From the NCBI RefSeq assembly GCF_000374865.1, contig NZ_KB895457.1, forward strand, positions 1-64,000: DNA of 64,000 bases. The letters are read 5' to 3'. Made by a program: the position numbers and the translations under genes. The stretch comes from Arthrobacter sp. 135MFCol5.1 (GTDB lineage: Bacteria; Actinomycetota; Actinomycetes; Actinomycetales; Micrococcaceae). The notes beneath the pieces are model-generated. The model ran no database searches. It worked only from the letters and a program-made list of their open reading frames with translations, and had not been told where the DNA came from. This document shows, in pieces, positions 45,978 to 55,124 of this stretch (position 1 is its first letter; every line of letters starts with the position of its first letter).

Positions 45978-46004
45978 TTAGCACTCTGACGTACCGACTG
46001 CTAA
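45978..46004 (+). promoter_or_regulatory. CIRCE element 2 (HrcA operator)
   Basis: TTAGCACTC-N9-GACTGCTAA: left arm perfect, right arm 8/9. It begins at the predicted transcription start, 8 bp after CIRCE 1, giving a double HrcA target. As part of the leader it may also form an RNA hairpin. Confidence 0.85.
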
Positions 46005-47816
<1,812 letters not shown>

Positions 47817-47847
47817 GCCCACTGCCGGGACCTGTCCCGCTGACACG

Positions 47848-47885
47848 AAATGCGGCCCCCTCCTTGGGAGGGGGCCGCATTTTTG
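47848..47885 (+). terminator. groEL terminator
   Basis: A 16-bp stem (47848-47863 with 47867-47882, loop ttg) with an AAA/TTT flank, then TTTTTG. It can also serve the convergent sugar-binding gene on the minus strand. Confidence 0.92.
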
Positions 47886-47896
47886 TGTTCCGAAGG

Positions 47897-49207
47897 CTAC
47901 TTCCTGGCGGAAGCCAGCATCCCTTCGACTTCCTTCTTGAAGGCGTCCGCGGCTGCCTGCGGTGTCAGGCGGTCGTACAGTACTTCATCCGTGTAGCGCT
48001 TGATGACGTTCTGGACGCTTCCCGCGCCCACCGGCGGGACCGGCGGGGCGCCCTTGACGTCCGGCGCTATGTCCTTGAGGAAGCCCACCACCGTGGTGTC
48101 GGCCGGCTTGAGCGAGGGAGTAATGCCCGCGACGATCGCGCTGTTGGTGGGCACACCGCGGTCCGTCATCAGGATGCCGCCGGCCTCCGGACTGTTCGTG
48201 AGGTAGTCGATGAATTCAGCCGCCTGCTGCGGGTGCTTGGACCGGGACGAAGCCGACCAGAACATGGTGGGCTTGTAGTACATTCCGTTGCCGGCCGATG
48301 CGCCGCTGATGCTCGGGGCCCGCAGCATCTTGATGCTGCTGCCCGTGGTGGACTCCAGGGAGCCCAGCTGGTTGGTCCACCACCAGGCCATGGCCACCCG
48401 GTTGGTGCCGAACAGGCTCTCCTCCAGCCCCGCGCCGGCGTCCTCGGTGGCGACTGTGGCAGGGGGACTGGCCTTTGAGTCCCGCTGGTCCTTGAGCCGT
48501 GCCCAGAAGGACGCGGCGGTGGCCGTCTCGAAACCGAGCCCGCCGTCACCCGTGTACAGGTCCTGTCCGTGCTGGCGCAGCCAGATGATCAGGTCTGCTT
48601 CGTTGCTGCCGTAGGCGGCGCCGTAGCTCTTCCCGTCACCAGCGGCGCTGATCTTGGCTGCGGTGTCCGTGAAGTCTTTCCACGTCCACGTCCCGTCGTC
48701 CGGCAGCGGAATGCCTGCAGCGTCGAACACCTTGGTGTTGGCCATGATGACGTAGGCATTCTGGCCGGTGCTGAGGCCATACTGGGCGCCACCGTACTGG
48801 CCGGAGGCCAAGGCCTCCTTGTCCAGCTTCGAGGTGTCGATGCCGCTTTGCTTCGACAGGTCCATAAGCGCCCCGCGCCCGCCGTATTCGGCAATGTACT
48901 TCTGGTCCATCTGGATGACGTCCGGTGCATCATTGGCAGCTGTCTTCGTGGCCAGTTTGTCCCAGTAGCTGGCCCATTCGCCCGGCTCCGCCTTGATCTT
49001 GATATTCGGGTGCGATGCTTCAAACGCGGCGATGACCTTCTGGGTCTGTGCGTTCAGGTACTCGTTGCCCCACCATGCGAACCGCAGGGTCACCTGCCCG
49101 TTGTCCCCGGAACTGCCGGGAGCTCCGCAGCCTGTCGCCAGCAGGGAAAAGGCCAAGGCGGCGGCGCCGAGCTGGAAACTGCGCCGGCTGAAGACTGGAC
49201 TCGTCAT
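47897..49207 (-). CDS. CUT1-type sugar ABC substrate-binding lipoprotein
   Basis: 436-residue exported lipoprotein. A twin-Arg-like start (SRRSFQLGAAALAFSLLATGC) ends in lipobox LATGC, so export may be Tat or Sec. The mature part is a family-1 extracellular solute-binding fold (TLRFAWWGNEYLNAQTQKVI, IKAEPGEWASYWDKLATKTA, DVIQMDQKYIAEY, GLSTGQNAYVIMANTKVFDA). It should bind an oligosaccharide. ATG 49207 has GGAAGGAA 5 nt upstream; the frame continues far upstream but without homology. No permease genes follow; two LacI-type operators precede it. It may work with remote permeases and the orphan MsmK ATPase. Confidence 0.9.
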   Translation of the reverse strand: MTSPVFSRRSFQLGAAALAFSLLATGCGAPGSSGDNGQVTLRFAWWGNEYLNAQTQKVIAAFEASHPNIKIKAEPGEWASYWDKLATKTAANDAPDVIQMDQKYIAEYGGRGALMDLSKQSGIDTSKLDKEALASGQYGGAQYGLSTGQNAYVIMANTKVFDAAGIPLPDDGTWTWKDFTDTAAKISAAGDGKSYGAAYGSNEADLIIWLRQHGQDLYTGDGGLGFETATAASFWARLKDQRDSKASPPATVATEDAGAGLEESLFGTNRVAMAWWWTNQLGSLESTTGSSIKMLRAPSISGASAGNGMYYKPTMFWSASSRSKHPQQAAEFIDYLTNSPEAGGILMTDRGVPTNSAIVAGITPSLKPADTTVVGFLKDIAPDVKGAPPVPPVGAGSVQNVIKRYTDEVLYDRLTPQAAADAFKKEVEGMLASARK

Positions 49208-49275
49208 TGATGTTCCTTCCGGATTTTGTCGCCGCTGGGTCGATCCCACGTCGTTGCGGGAGGCCGACTCTGCGG

Positions 49276-49287
49276 GAAAGCGCTTTC
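49276..49287 (-). promoter_or_regulatory. LacI-type operator 1 of the orphan sugar-binding gene
   Basis: GAAAGCGCTTTC, a perfect 12-bp palindrome with the CG centre of LacI-family operators, 69 bp upstream of the start codon. Confidence 0.6.
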
Positions 49288-49341
49288 TCACTGTGATTCT
49301 GCGATTGTTTCGTGAGCGGAAGGGTTGCGTCAAGAGTTTCG

Positions 49342-49353
49342 GTAAACGTTTTC
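49342..49353 (-). promoter_or_regulatory. LacI-type operator 2 of the orphan sugar-binding gene
   Basis: GTAAACGTTTTC, a pseudo-palindrome with CG centre; its centre is 66 bp from that of operator 1. It lies between this gene and the divergent rnhA fusion gene. Confidence 0.45.
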
Positions 49354-49480
49354 TGGGATGGTTTTCGGGCCGGCTGCTCCGGCGCTTGCGGGACCAGCAC
49401 TTCGTGCGGCGTACCGCCGGGTGGGCTTTGAGCCGCTGAGGCGGCGGCCCATTGTCGTTGGCTTCTGGCAGGATGGACCG

Positions 49481-50596
49481 GTGACGATTACTGCAGCGGC
49501 TGACGGTTCGGCCTTGGGAAACCCGGGGCCGGCCGGCTGGGCCTGGTACGTGGATGACAACTGTTGGCGGGCCGGCGGCTGGCCCCACGGCACCAATAAC
49601 CAAGGGGAGCTGATGGCTGTCCTGGATCTGCTGCGGGCCACCGCGCATCTTCCGGGGGAAGACCTTCGCATCCTCTGTGACAGCCAGTACGTCATCAACT
49701 CCATTACCAAATGGATGCCCGGGTGGAAGCGCAAGGGATGGCGCAAAGCTGACGGGAAGCCGGTCCTGAACGTTGAACTGCTGAAGGAACTGGACCGCGA
49801 ACTGGCAGGCCGGACGTATACCTTCGAATGGGTCAAGGGCCATGCCGGCCACAGCCTGAACGAGGCCGCCGATGAACGCGCCCGGGCCGCGGCAACCGCC
49901 TACCAGCAGGGCGTGGCCGCCCGGTCAGGTCCGGGATTTCCGGGGGCGCACCATCCGGGCGCCTCCGGGCACAGCTTTGAGGCGCAGCCTCAGGCCGGCA
50001 GTGGCCTCCAGCCGGCCACCCTCGACATCCCCGCCCCTGCGCCCGCCCGCCCGGCCGCCGCCGGCCGCCCGGAGGCAGGCCCAACCCGTGCGGACGGCCG
50101 CCCGGCAGCGGCCGGCCAAAAAGGTCCTGCAGCGGGAAACGGCAAACAGCGGGCCATGCCCCAGCCGGTATCGGCTTATGACGAGCTTGACCTGTTCAGC
50201 GAATTGGACACGGAAGCCCAGGAGGATGCGGAGGCAGCGCAGCAGGCCGGTGCGGTCGCGCCCGAGGCCCTGGTGGAGCAACTCGAACGTGAACTGCTGG
50301 GCCCGCTGGTGCGCGGCGACATTGGCCGGACAGCAGTCCTCCTCCACCCGGACTTCATGGAAATCGGCAGCTCGGGAAGGGTGTGGACCCGGGACGCCAT
50401 GATGATGGCCCTCGAAGAGGACCCCGGAGAAAGGACCGACATCGAGGTTCTGGGCGCTGAGCGCATTGGCCCCGGTGCTGTCCTGCTGACGTATCGGAGC
50501 TTTGCCCGCGCCGGCACCACACTGCGAAGCTCGTTGTGGGTCCTCGACGGCGAACGGTGGCGGCTGCGGTTCCATCAAGGAACCCCGGAAGCCTGA
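49481..50596 (+). CDS. rnhA: Ribonuclease HI fused to a DUF4440/SnoaL-like domain
   Basis: 371-residue two-domain protein. Residues 1-142 are a complete type 1 RNase H with catalytic D8 (ADGS), E43 (NNQGELMA), D67 (LCDSQYVIN), D131 (NEAADERA) and H124, cutting RNA in RNA:DNA hybrids. Residues about 145-255 are a Pro/Ala/Gly-rich linker. Residues about 262-371 (VEQLERELLGPLVRGDIGRT, VLLHPDFMEIGSSGRVWTRD, LLTYRSFARAGTTLRSSLWV, WRLRFHQGTPEA) are an NTF2-like DUF4440 domain. GTG 49481 is chosen with AGGA 7 nt upstream; the open frame upstream lacks homology. The role of the added domain is unknown. Confidence 0.9.
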   Translation: MTITAAADGSALGNPGPAGWAWYVDDNCWRAGGWPHGTNNQGELMAVLDLLRATAHLPGEDLRILCDSQYVINSITKWMPGWKRKGWRKADGKPVLNVELLKELDRELAGRTYTFEWVKGHAGHSLNEAADERARAAATAYQQGVAARSGPGFPGAHHPGASGHSFEAQPQAGSGLQPATLDIPAPAPARPAAAGRPEAGPTRADGRPAAAGQKGPAAGNGKQRAMPQPVSAYDELDLFSELDTEAQEDAEAAQQAGAVAPEALVEQLERELLGPLVRGDIGRTAVLLHPDFMEIGSSGRVWTRDAMMMALEEDPGERTDIEVLGAERIGPGAVLLTYRSFARAGTTLRSSLWVLDGERWRLRFHQGTPEA

Positions 50597-50600
50597 CCTG

Positions 50601-50888
50601 TCAGCTGAACCGCTGCGCGTTGCCCTGCTCGGCCTGGGCATACGTGGCCGCGGCGGAGGCCAGGGCCGCGTTGATGGAGGCCAGCGACGCTTCCACCCGG
50701 CCCTGGGTGATGGTCCACTCGGTGACCAGCGCCTGGAAGTTGCTGGCCGCCGCACCGCGCCACGAGCCTTGCAGCTCGTCCAGGCCACGCTTCATGGCCT
50801 GGACGTCAGCGCTGATCCTGTCCACGGTTGACTGTACGTTCGCGGACTTCAGCTGCAGTAGCTCGGTGTCGACGGAAATGATGCTCAT
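50601..50888 (-). CDS. WXG100-family protein (ESAT-6-like)
   Basis: 95-residue helical-hairpin protein of the WXG100 family, secreted by type VII (ESX/Ess) systems. The turn motif WRG (43-45) lies between two helices; the C-terminal helix ends TYAQAEQGNAQRFS. The YxxxD/E export signal is present only in weak form (YAQAE, about 86-90). No EccC-like ATPase or other secretion gene is nearby, so its transporter must lie elsewhere. It follows a two-component system gene by 102 bp on the same strand and is convergent with the rnhA fusion. Confidence 0.85.
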   Translation of the reverse strand: MSIISVDTELLQLKSANVQSTVDRISADVQAMKRGLDELQGSWRGAAASNFQALVTEWTITQGRVEASLASINAALASAAATYAQAEQGNAQRFS

Positions 50889-50990
50889 GGCTATGCCTTT
50901 CGGTACGGCGGGAGGCGCCTCCGGCCCGGCGGTTCCGGGCTGATGAGACGAGCCTAGGAAGCCGCGCGGGGCGGAGTCATGGCCTGAGCT

Positions 50991-52505
50991 CTATATGTGG
51001 ATAACCGAGCTGCCGCTGCCCGCGCCACGCTGGGCGGCGCCGCCCTCCGCCGCTTCCTCCGCACCCGCTGCGTCATCCGCGGGTGCTTCGTCACGGTGCG
51101 GCAGGCTGACCACCAGCGTGGCCCCGCCGCCGTCGGTCTTCTCCACCCGCACTGAACCGCCGTGCGAACCCACGATGGCGGCCACGATGGCCAGGCCCAG
51201 GCCGCTGCCGCCCGTCTCCCGGGTGCGGGACGTATCGGCACGGTAGAACCGTTCAAAAACCTTGGCCGCGTCCTCTTCCGAAATGCCGGGCCCGTGGTCC
51301 CGTACCTCGATGATGGAACGGGCCTCACCGTTAGTGCTGCGGACTCCCACGGCCAGTTCGATGGGGCTGCCGTCCGGGGTGTAGCGCAGCGCGTTGCCCA
51401 CGAGGTTGCCCACCACCTGGCGCAGCTTGGCCTCGTCCCCAAGCACCGGGGCAGGCGTGGCCGGGCCGCCGTTGAGGCCGGCCAGCGAGATGGTCCTGGA
51501 GCGGTCGCTGGCCTGGGTGTCCACCACGGCGTCGTGGGCGATCAGCTGCAGGTCCACGGGCTTTTGCTGCAACGGCCGCTGCTCGTCCAGGCGGGCCAGC
51601 AGGAGCAGGTCCTCGACCATGGAACCCATGCGCTTGGCTTCGCTTTCGATCCGGCCCATCGCGGTGGCCACGTCCTCGTCCGTGGACAGGGCGCCATGGC
51701 GGTAAAGCTCGGAGAAACCGCGGATGGTCACCAGCGGTGTGCGGAGTTCATGGGAGGCGTCCGCGGCGAAGCGGCGCATCCTGGCCTCGGACGCGGTCCG
51801 GGCCGCAAATGCGGTCTCAATGTGGGCCAGCATGGCGTTCAGTGAGCTGCTCAGCCGGCCCAGCTCGGTGGCAGGATTCTCCACCTCAACGCGGCGGGAG
51901 AGGTCACCGGCGGCGATGGCTGCGGCGGTCTTCTCCACCCGTGCCAGCGGCCGGAACGCGCGCGATACTGTCCAGCTCGCGATGAGGGAGGCCAGCAGCA
52001 GCGTTAGCAGGCCCACCCCGGTGACCACCAGGGTGGCGTGCTTGAGGACGTCGTCCACGCTCGCCAGGGGCAGCCCGATGACCACCACGGCAGTTGTTTG
52101 GCCGTTTTGGACGGTCACCGCCACCACGCGCCAGCTTTGCCCGTCCGTCCCGCGGACCTGGAACGGGGCAAGTTGCCGGGCCTGGGCCTGCTCGACAGTG
52201 ATGGACGAGATGTCCGGATGGTCGTCGGGGTCGCCGCCGAACGTGTACGGCTGCTCGCCGGGGGCGAAGAGCATCAGCGAATAGTCGGTGGGAATGGGGC
52301 TGGGCGCCTGCAACTGCGTGAACGAGCGCTGTTGCCGGGCAGAGTCGACGGCGGCGTTAAGTTTGTCGTCCACCTGGCCCTGGAGGTAGCTGTGCAGCAA
52401 CGTGAGGGTGACGGCGCCGGTGACCGTCAGGGCCACGATGAGCAGGGCCATGATCATGGCCACCAGCTGCGATCTGAGCGAGGCCGACTTCCACCGCTTC
52501 AACAA
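50991..52505 (-). CDS. Sensor histidine kinase (TrcS-like)
   Basis: 504-residue membrane histidine kinase. TM1 (about 13-37), extracytoplasmic sensor loop (about 38-157), TM2 (about 158-180), HAMP (about 180-235), HisKA with ADASHELRTPLVTI (phospho-His H252) and HATPase with NLVGNALRYTPDG, DHGPGI and GGSGLGLAIVAAIVGSHGG. The last 40 residues are low-complexity Ala/Glu/Gly. It resembles TrcS/PhoR-class kinases of mycobacteria, but the signal is unknown. It follows its response regulator by 2 bp, so they form one operon. Confidence 0.93.
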   Translation of the reverse strand: MLKRWKSASLRSQLVAMIMALLIVALTVTGAVTLTLLHSYLQGQVDDKLNAAVDSARQQRSFTQLQAPSPIPTDYSLMLFAPGEQPYTFGGDPDDHPDISSITVEQAQARQLAPFQVRGTDGQSWRVVAVTVQNGQTTAVVVIGLPLASVDDVLKHATLVVTGVGLLTLLLASLIASWTVSRAFRPLARVEKTAAAIAAGDLSRRVEVENPATELGRLSSSLNAMLAHIETAFAARTASEARMRRFAADASHELRTPLVTIRGFSELYRHGALSTDEDVATAMGRIESEAKRMGSMVEDLLLLARLDEQRPLQQKPVDLQLIAHDAVVDTQASDRSRTISLAGLNGGPATPAPVLGDEAKLRQVVGNLVGNALRYTPDGSPIELAVGVRSTNGEARSIIEVRDHGPGISEEDAAKVFERFYRADTSRTRETGGSGLGLAIVAAIVGSHGGSVRVEKTDGGGATLVVSLPHRDEAPADDAAGAEEAAEGGAAQRGAGSGSSVIHI

Positions 52506-52507
52506 GG

Positions 52508-53218
52508 TCAGCGCTTTTCAGCCGTCCGCAGCACATAGCCCACGCCGCGCTTGGTCTGGATCAGGGCCGGGGCTTCGGGATCGATGTCCACCTTCCGCCG
52601 GAGGTAGGAAATGTAGGACTCCACGATGGAGGCATCGCCGTTGAAGTTGTACTCCCAGACGTGGTCCAGGATCTGGGACTTGGACAGGACCCGGTTGGGG
52701 TTGAGCATGAGGTAGCGCAGCAGCTTGAACTCGGTGGGGGAAAGTTCAATGACCGTGCCGCCGCGGCGGACCTCGTGGGCGTCGTCGTCGAGCTCAAGGT
52801 CGTCAACCCGGATGATCGCGTCGTCATCCAGCAGGGGCTGGGTCCGGCGCAGCACCGCGCGGATCCTGGCCACCACCTCATCGAGGCTGAACGGCTTGGT
52901 GACGTAGTCGTCGCCGCCAACGGTCAGGCCGGTCACCTTGTCTTCCGTGTCGTCCTTCGCTGTCAGGAAAAGGACAGGGAAGTGCTTTCCGGCGGCGCGC
53001 AGGCGGCGGGTAACGGTGAACCCGTCCATATCCGGGAGCATGACGTCCAATACGGCCAGGTCAGGCGCCTGGGTGTCCGCGGCGGCGAGCGCGTCGCGCC
53101 CGTTGGCTGCGGAGACAACTTCAAAGCCTGCGAACCGGAGGGACGTGGAGAGAAGCTCACGGATGTTGGGTTCGTCATCGACGACGAGCAGCCTGGCTTC
53201 GGGACCGTTCTTGTTCAT
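52508..53218 (-). CDS. OmpR-family response regulator (TrcR-like)
   Basis: 236-residue response regulator. The receiver has acidic pair D14/D15, phosphoacceptor D58 (LAVLDVMLPD), T86 (FLTAKDD) and K108 (YVTKPF). The C-terminal winged helix (about 135-230) contains VIELSPTEFKLLRYLMLNPN, SKSQILDHVW and SYISYLRRKVD. Partner of the downstream kinase. ATG 53218 begins the conserved protein; a start at 53272 would add 18 residues. A palindrome just upstream (53231-53247) could be an autoregulatory site. Confidence 0.93.
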   Translation of the reverse strand: MNKNGPEARLLVVDDEPNIRELLSTSLRFAGFEVVSAANGRDALAAADTQAPDLAVLDVMLPDMDGFTVTRRLRAAGKHFPVLFLTAKDDTEDKVTGLTVGGDDYVTKPFSLDEVVARIRAVLRRTQPLLDDDAIIRVDDLELDDDAHEVRRGGTVIELSPTEFKLLRYLMLNPNRVLSKSQILDHVWEYNFNGDASIVESYISYLRRKVDIDPEAPALIQTKRGVGYVLRTAEKR

Positions 53219-53230
53219 GCTCCCATCATG

Positions 53231-53247
53231 CTCCCAGTCTCTGGGAG
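53231..53247 (-). promoter_or_regulatory. Palindrome before the response-regulator gene
   Basis: CTCCCAG-TCT-CTGGGAG, a perfect 7+7-bp inverted repeat 13 bp before the ATG. It may be an operator or a hairpin in the 5' leader masking the ribosome site. Confidence 0.4.
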
Positions 53248-53291
53248 TTGTCTGGATATTCGTTGTGAGCATGATGGTGGTGCGCTTGTGT

Positions 53292-53792
53292 TCACCAGCC
53301 CATCGTTCCCGGCTCCCCTTTGAAGGGGCCTACGATCCGCTGGGTGATCCAGCCGCCGTAAAAGCGGCCTGGCTGCGGAAGCACGCGTTCACCGTCCACC
53401 TCGCAGTAATCCATCCTGCCCGCGTAGACGGCCACCCGGCCTGCCAGGGCCTCGAATCCGGACGACGGTTCCGGATAGGACCAGGCGGCCCCCTCGGCTT
53501 CCTCCCCGCCGCCGCGCACGGTCAGGTACTCGGCGGACCCCTTGAACTCACAAAAACTGCTGCCTGCCGCCGGTTCCAGCGACCCAGGCACGAACGCCGA
53601 CCGCGGCAGGTAGTAGACCGGCGGATGGCTGGTCTCGAGGACGCGCAGCGACTCGGTGGTGTCGGCGATCAGTTCGCCGCCCAGGAAGATCCTGATGTGT
53701 TCGGTACTGCGTTCGATCCGGGGCGGGCGGGGGTAGTCCCAGACCGATTCCTGGCCTGGCCCGGGGACGGCGGGAATGATGCGCATGCTCAT
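53292..53792 (-). CDS. DUF427 domain protein
   Basis: 166-residue protein of the DUF427 family (beta-rich single domain). Family features are VWDYPRPPRIERSTEHIRIF, the ADTTESLRVLETSHPPVYYLP stretch, SFCEFKGSAEYLTV and GRVAVYAGRMDYCEVDGERV. The fold is known from structural genomics; no activity is established. ATG 53792 is chosen, with in-frame alternatives at 53786 and 53828. Downstream neighbour is the response-regulator gene on the same strand, 74 bp away. Confidence 0.87.
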   Translation of the reverse strand: MSMRIIPAVPGPGQESVWDYPRPPRIERSTEHIRIFLGGELIADTTESLRVLETSHPPVYYLPRSAFVPGSLEPAAGSSFCEFKGSAEYLTVRGGGEEAEGAAWSYPEPSSGFEALAGRVAVYAGRMDYCEVDGERVLPQPGRFYGGWITQRIVGPFKGEPGTMGW

Positions 53793-53957
53793 ACATCCAG
53801 TGTCCCCCGGATCCGTGGCGTGCGGCACACTCCGGCGGGAACCGAAATCAGGGTGAGAACGTTCAGCGCCCGATCTCTTCCGCCGTCAGGGGCTCGGGAA
53901 TACAGTGTTGATTCCAGGGTTCCATCGCTCCTGACCCATGTGAAGGGATTGACCATC

Positions 53958-54215
53958 ATGACTGATCTGAGCGCATCTGAAAACACCACATCCACGGACC
54001 GCAGCATCCGCGACTGGGCGGACCTGGCGGAGGAAATGTGGTCGTATCTCACCGGCAAGGGTGCTGCCATCAACTACCAGTTCGTGGACATGACCATCGA
54101 GGTGCCCCGCGACATTGGTCCTGACGCGCCGCGGGCCACCTGGAAGCTCAACGGCAGCCTGCGGGTCACCACCAGCGACAAGGATGCCGCCGGATCCGAT
54201 CTGAACCGCGGCTGA
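53958..54215 (+). CDS. Small conserved-looking protein upstream of FHA gene
   Basis: 85-residue protein (MTDLSASENTTSTDRSIRDW...) with AAGGGA before ATG 53958. The middle segment (AEEMWSYLTGKGAAINYQFV, DMTIEVPRDIGPDAPRATWK and LNGSLRVTTSD) alternates like a small beta sheet. It has no signal peptide or membrane helix and was not recognised. It ends 5 bp before the FHA gene, so the two are coexpressed. Confidence 0.7.
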   Translation: MTDLSASENTTSTDRSIRDWADLAEEMWSYLTGKGAAINYQFVDMTIEVPRDIGPDAPRATWKLNGSLRVTTSDKDAAGSDLNRG

Positions 54216-54220
54216 CAGAC

Positions 54221-55090
54221 ATGGCTGAGTGCCGGTTGGATGTGGACCTTGACTTCTCCTTCTCGGACGAGTCCGGGGCGGTCACCCGGGGAAGCGCCAA
54301 GGCCGCCGGCACGGAGCTGACGGTATCCCTCGCGGACCTGGCCCCGTTGTCGGGAGGCGGGCTCCCGTCCCTGGACGAAGTGAAGCCCCTGGCCGAGGTA
54401 CTGGCCAGGAAAGGCATCAGCGTCCACATCTCCGGTCCGCAGGGCAACCTCATCAGCCTGGGAGCCGTGGAGAGTCCTGCATCGCAGCGGCTCGTCACCA
54501 GGTCCCCGCATATCAAGCTCGGGAAACTCGGAACCCTCCTGCCGCTCCTCCGGCAGGGACGGCGCCGGCCAAACGGCATTTCCCTTCTTCCGCCGGCGAC
54601 GCCGTTGCCATTGCTCCCCACGGTGCGGCGGCGTATTCCCCGCCGCATCACCACCACCCACTACACGCGGGGGAGCGGCCGGCCACGGCTCATCTTTGTC
54701 CAGGACGCAACCACCTGGACCGGCCAGATCCCGCGTGAAGTGGCGTTGGCGGGCGAGGTCACCACGATCGGCAGCAGCCCGGAGTCCGATATCAGGCTTG
54801 AGGGCTTGGAGGGGCTGCACGCACAGATCAGGCACGACGAGCAGGATGAGTATGTCCTGGTGCCGCATGGCCCCGTCAGCGGAAGCGTTGCCACCTCCGG
54901 TCCTTCCCTGCTCAGGACCGGCGCCCGGATGCAGATGGGCCAATGGTGCCTTGCGTTCTTCCGTGAAGAATTCGCAGACCACGGCCGCCCTTACGGCGGC
55001 CGCAGCGGCGGCGAACTGGCCTACGAGCGTCCGCAGTTCGATCCGCGCACGGGAACCATGGAGCGCGACAGCTCCTACGGCGTGAGCTGA
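54221..55090 (+). CDS. FHA-domain protein
   Basis: 289-residue protein. The N-terminal 80 residues are a beta-rich domain resembling the product of the gene in front (LDVDLDFSFSDESGAVTRGS). Residues about 85-165 are basic and proline-rich. The C-terminal forkhead-associated domain (about 178-265) carries TIGSSPESDIRLEGLEGLHA, the phosphothreonine-binding GSSPESD loop and an H at the conserved site, with QIRHDEQDEYVLVPHGPV next. FHA domains bind phosphothreonine proteins made by Ser/Thr kinases; none is adjacent. ATG 54221, coupled to the 85-residue gene. Confidence 0.85.
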   Translation: MAECRLDVDLDFSFSDESGAVTRGSAKAAGTELTVSLADLAPLSGGGLPSLDEVKPLAEVLARKGISVHISGPQGNLISLGAVESPASQRLVTRSPHIKLGKLGTLLPLLRQGRRRPNGISLLPPATPLPLLPTVRRRIPRRITTTHYTRGSGRPRLIFVQDATTWTGQIPREVALAGEVTTIGSSPESDIRLEGLEGLHAQIRHDEQDEYVLVPHGPVSGSVATSGPSLLRTGARMQMGQWCLAFFREEFADHGRPYGGRSGGELAYERPQFDPRTGTMERDSSYGVS

Positions 55091-55099
55091 CGGTGTGCA

Positions 55100-55124
55100 G
55101 GCTGCCGGACCCTATCCGGCAGCC
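55100..55124. terminator. Bidirectional terminator (FHA / XPB)
   Basis: A perfect 10-bp stem GGCTGCCGGA / TCCGGCAGCC (loop ccctа-type, 5 nt) between convergent genes. It overlaps the last codons and stop of the XPB gene; there is no long U-run. Confidence 0.55.

Noticed and set aside
49208..49852. Upstream extension of the sugar-binding protein frame
   Set aside because: It crosses the operator region and the divergent rnhA gene; the signal peptide begins at ATG 49207.
52938..53957. Upstream extension of the 85-residue gene (open frame from 52938)
   Set aside because: It runs antisense through the response regulator and DUF427 gene; the real start is the ATG at 53958 with AAGGGA.
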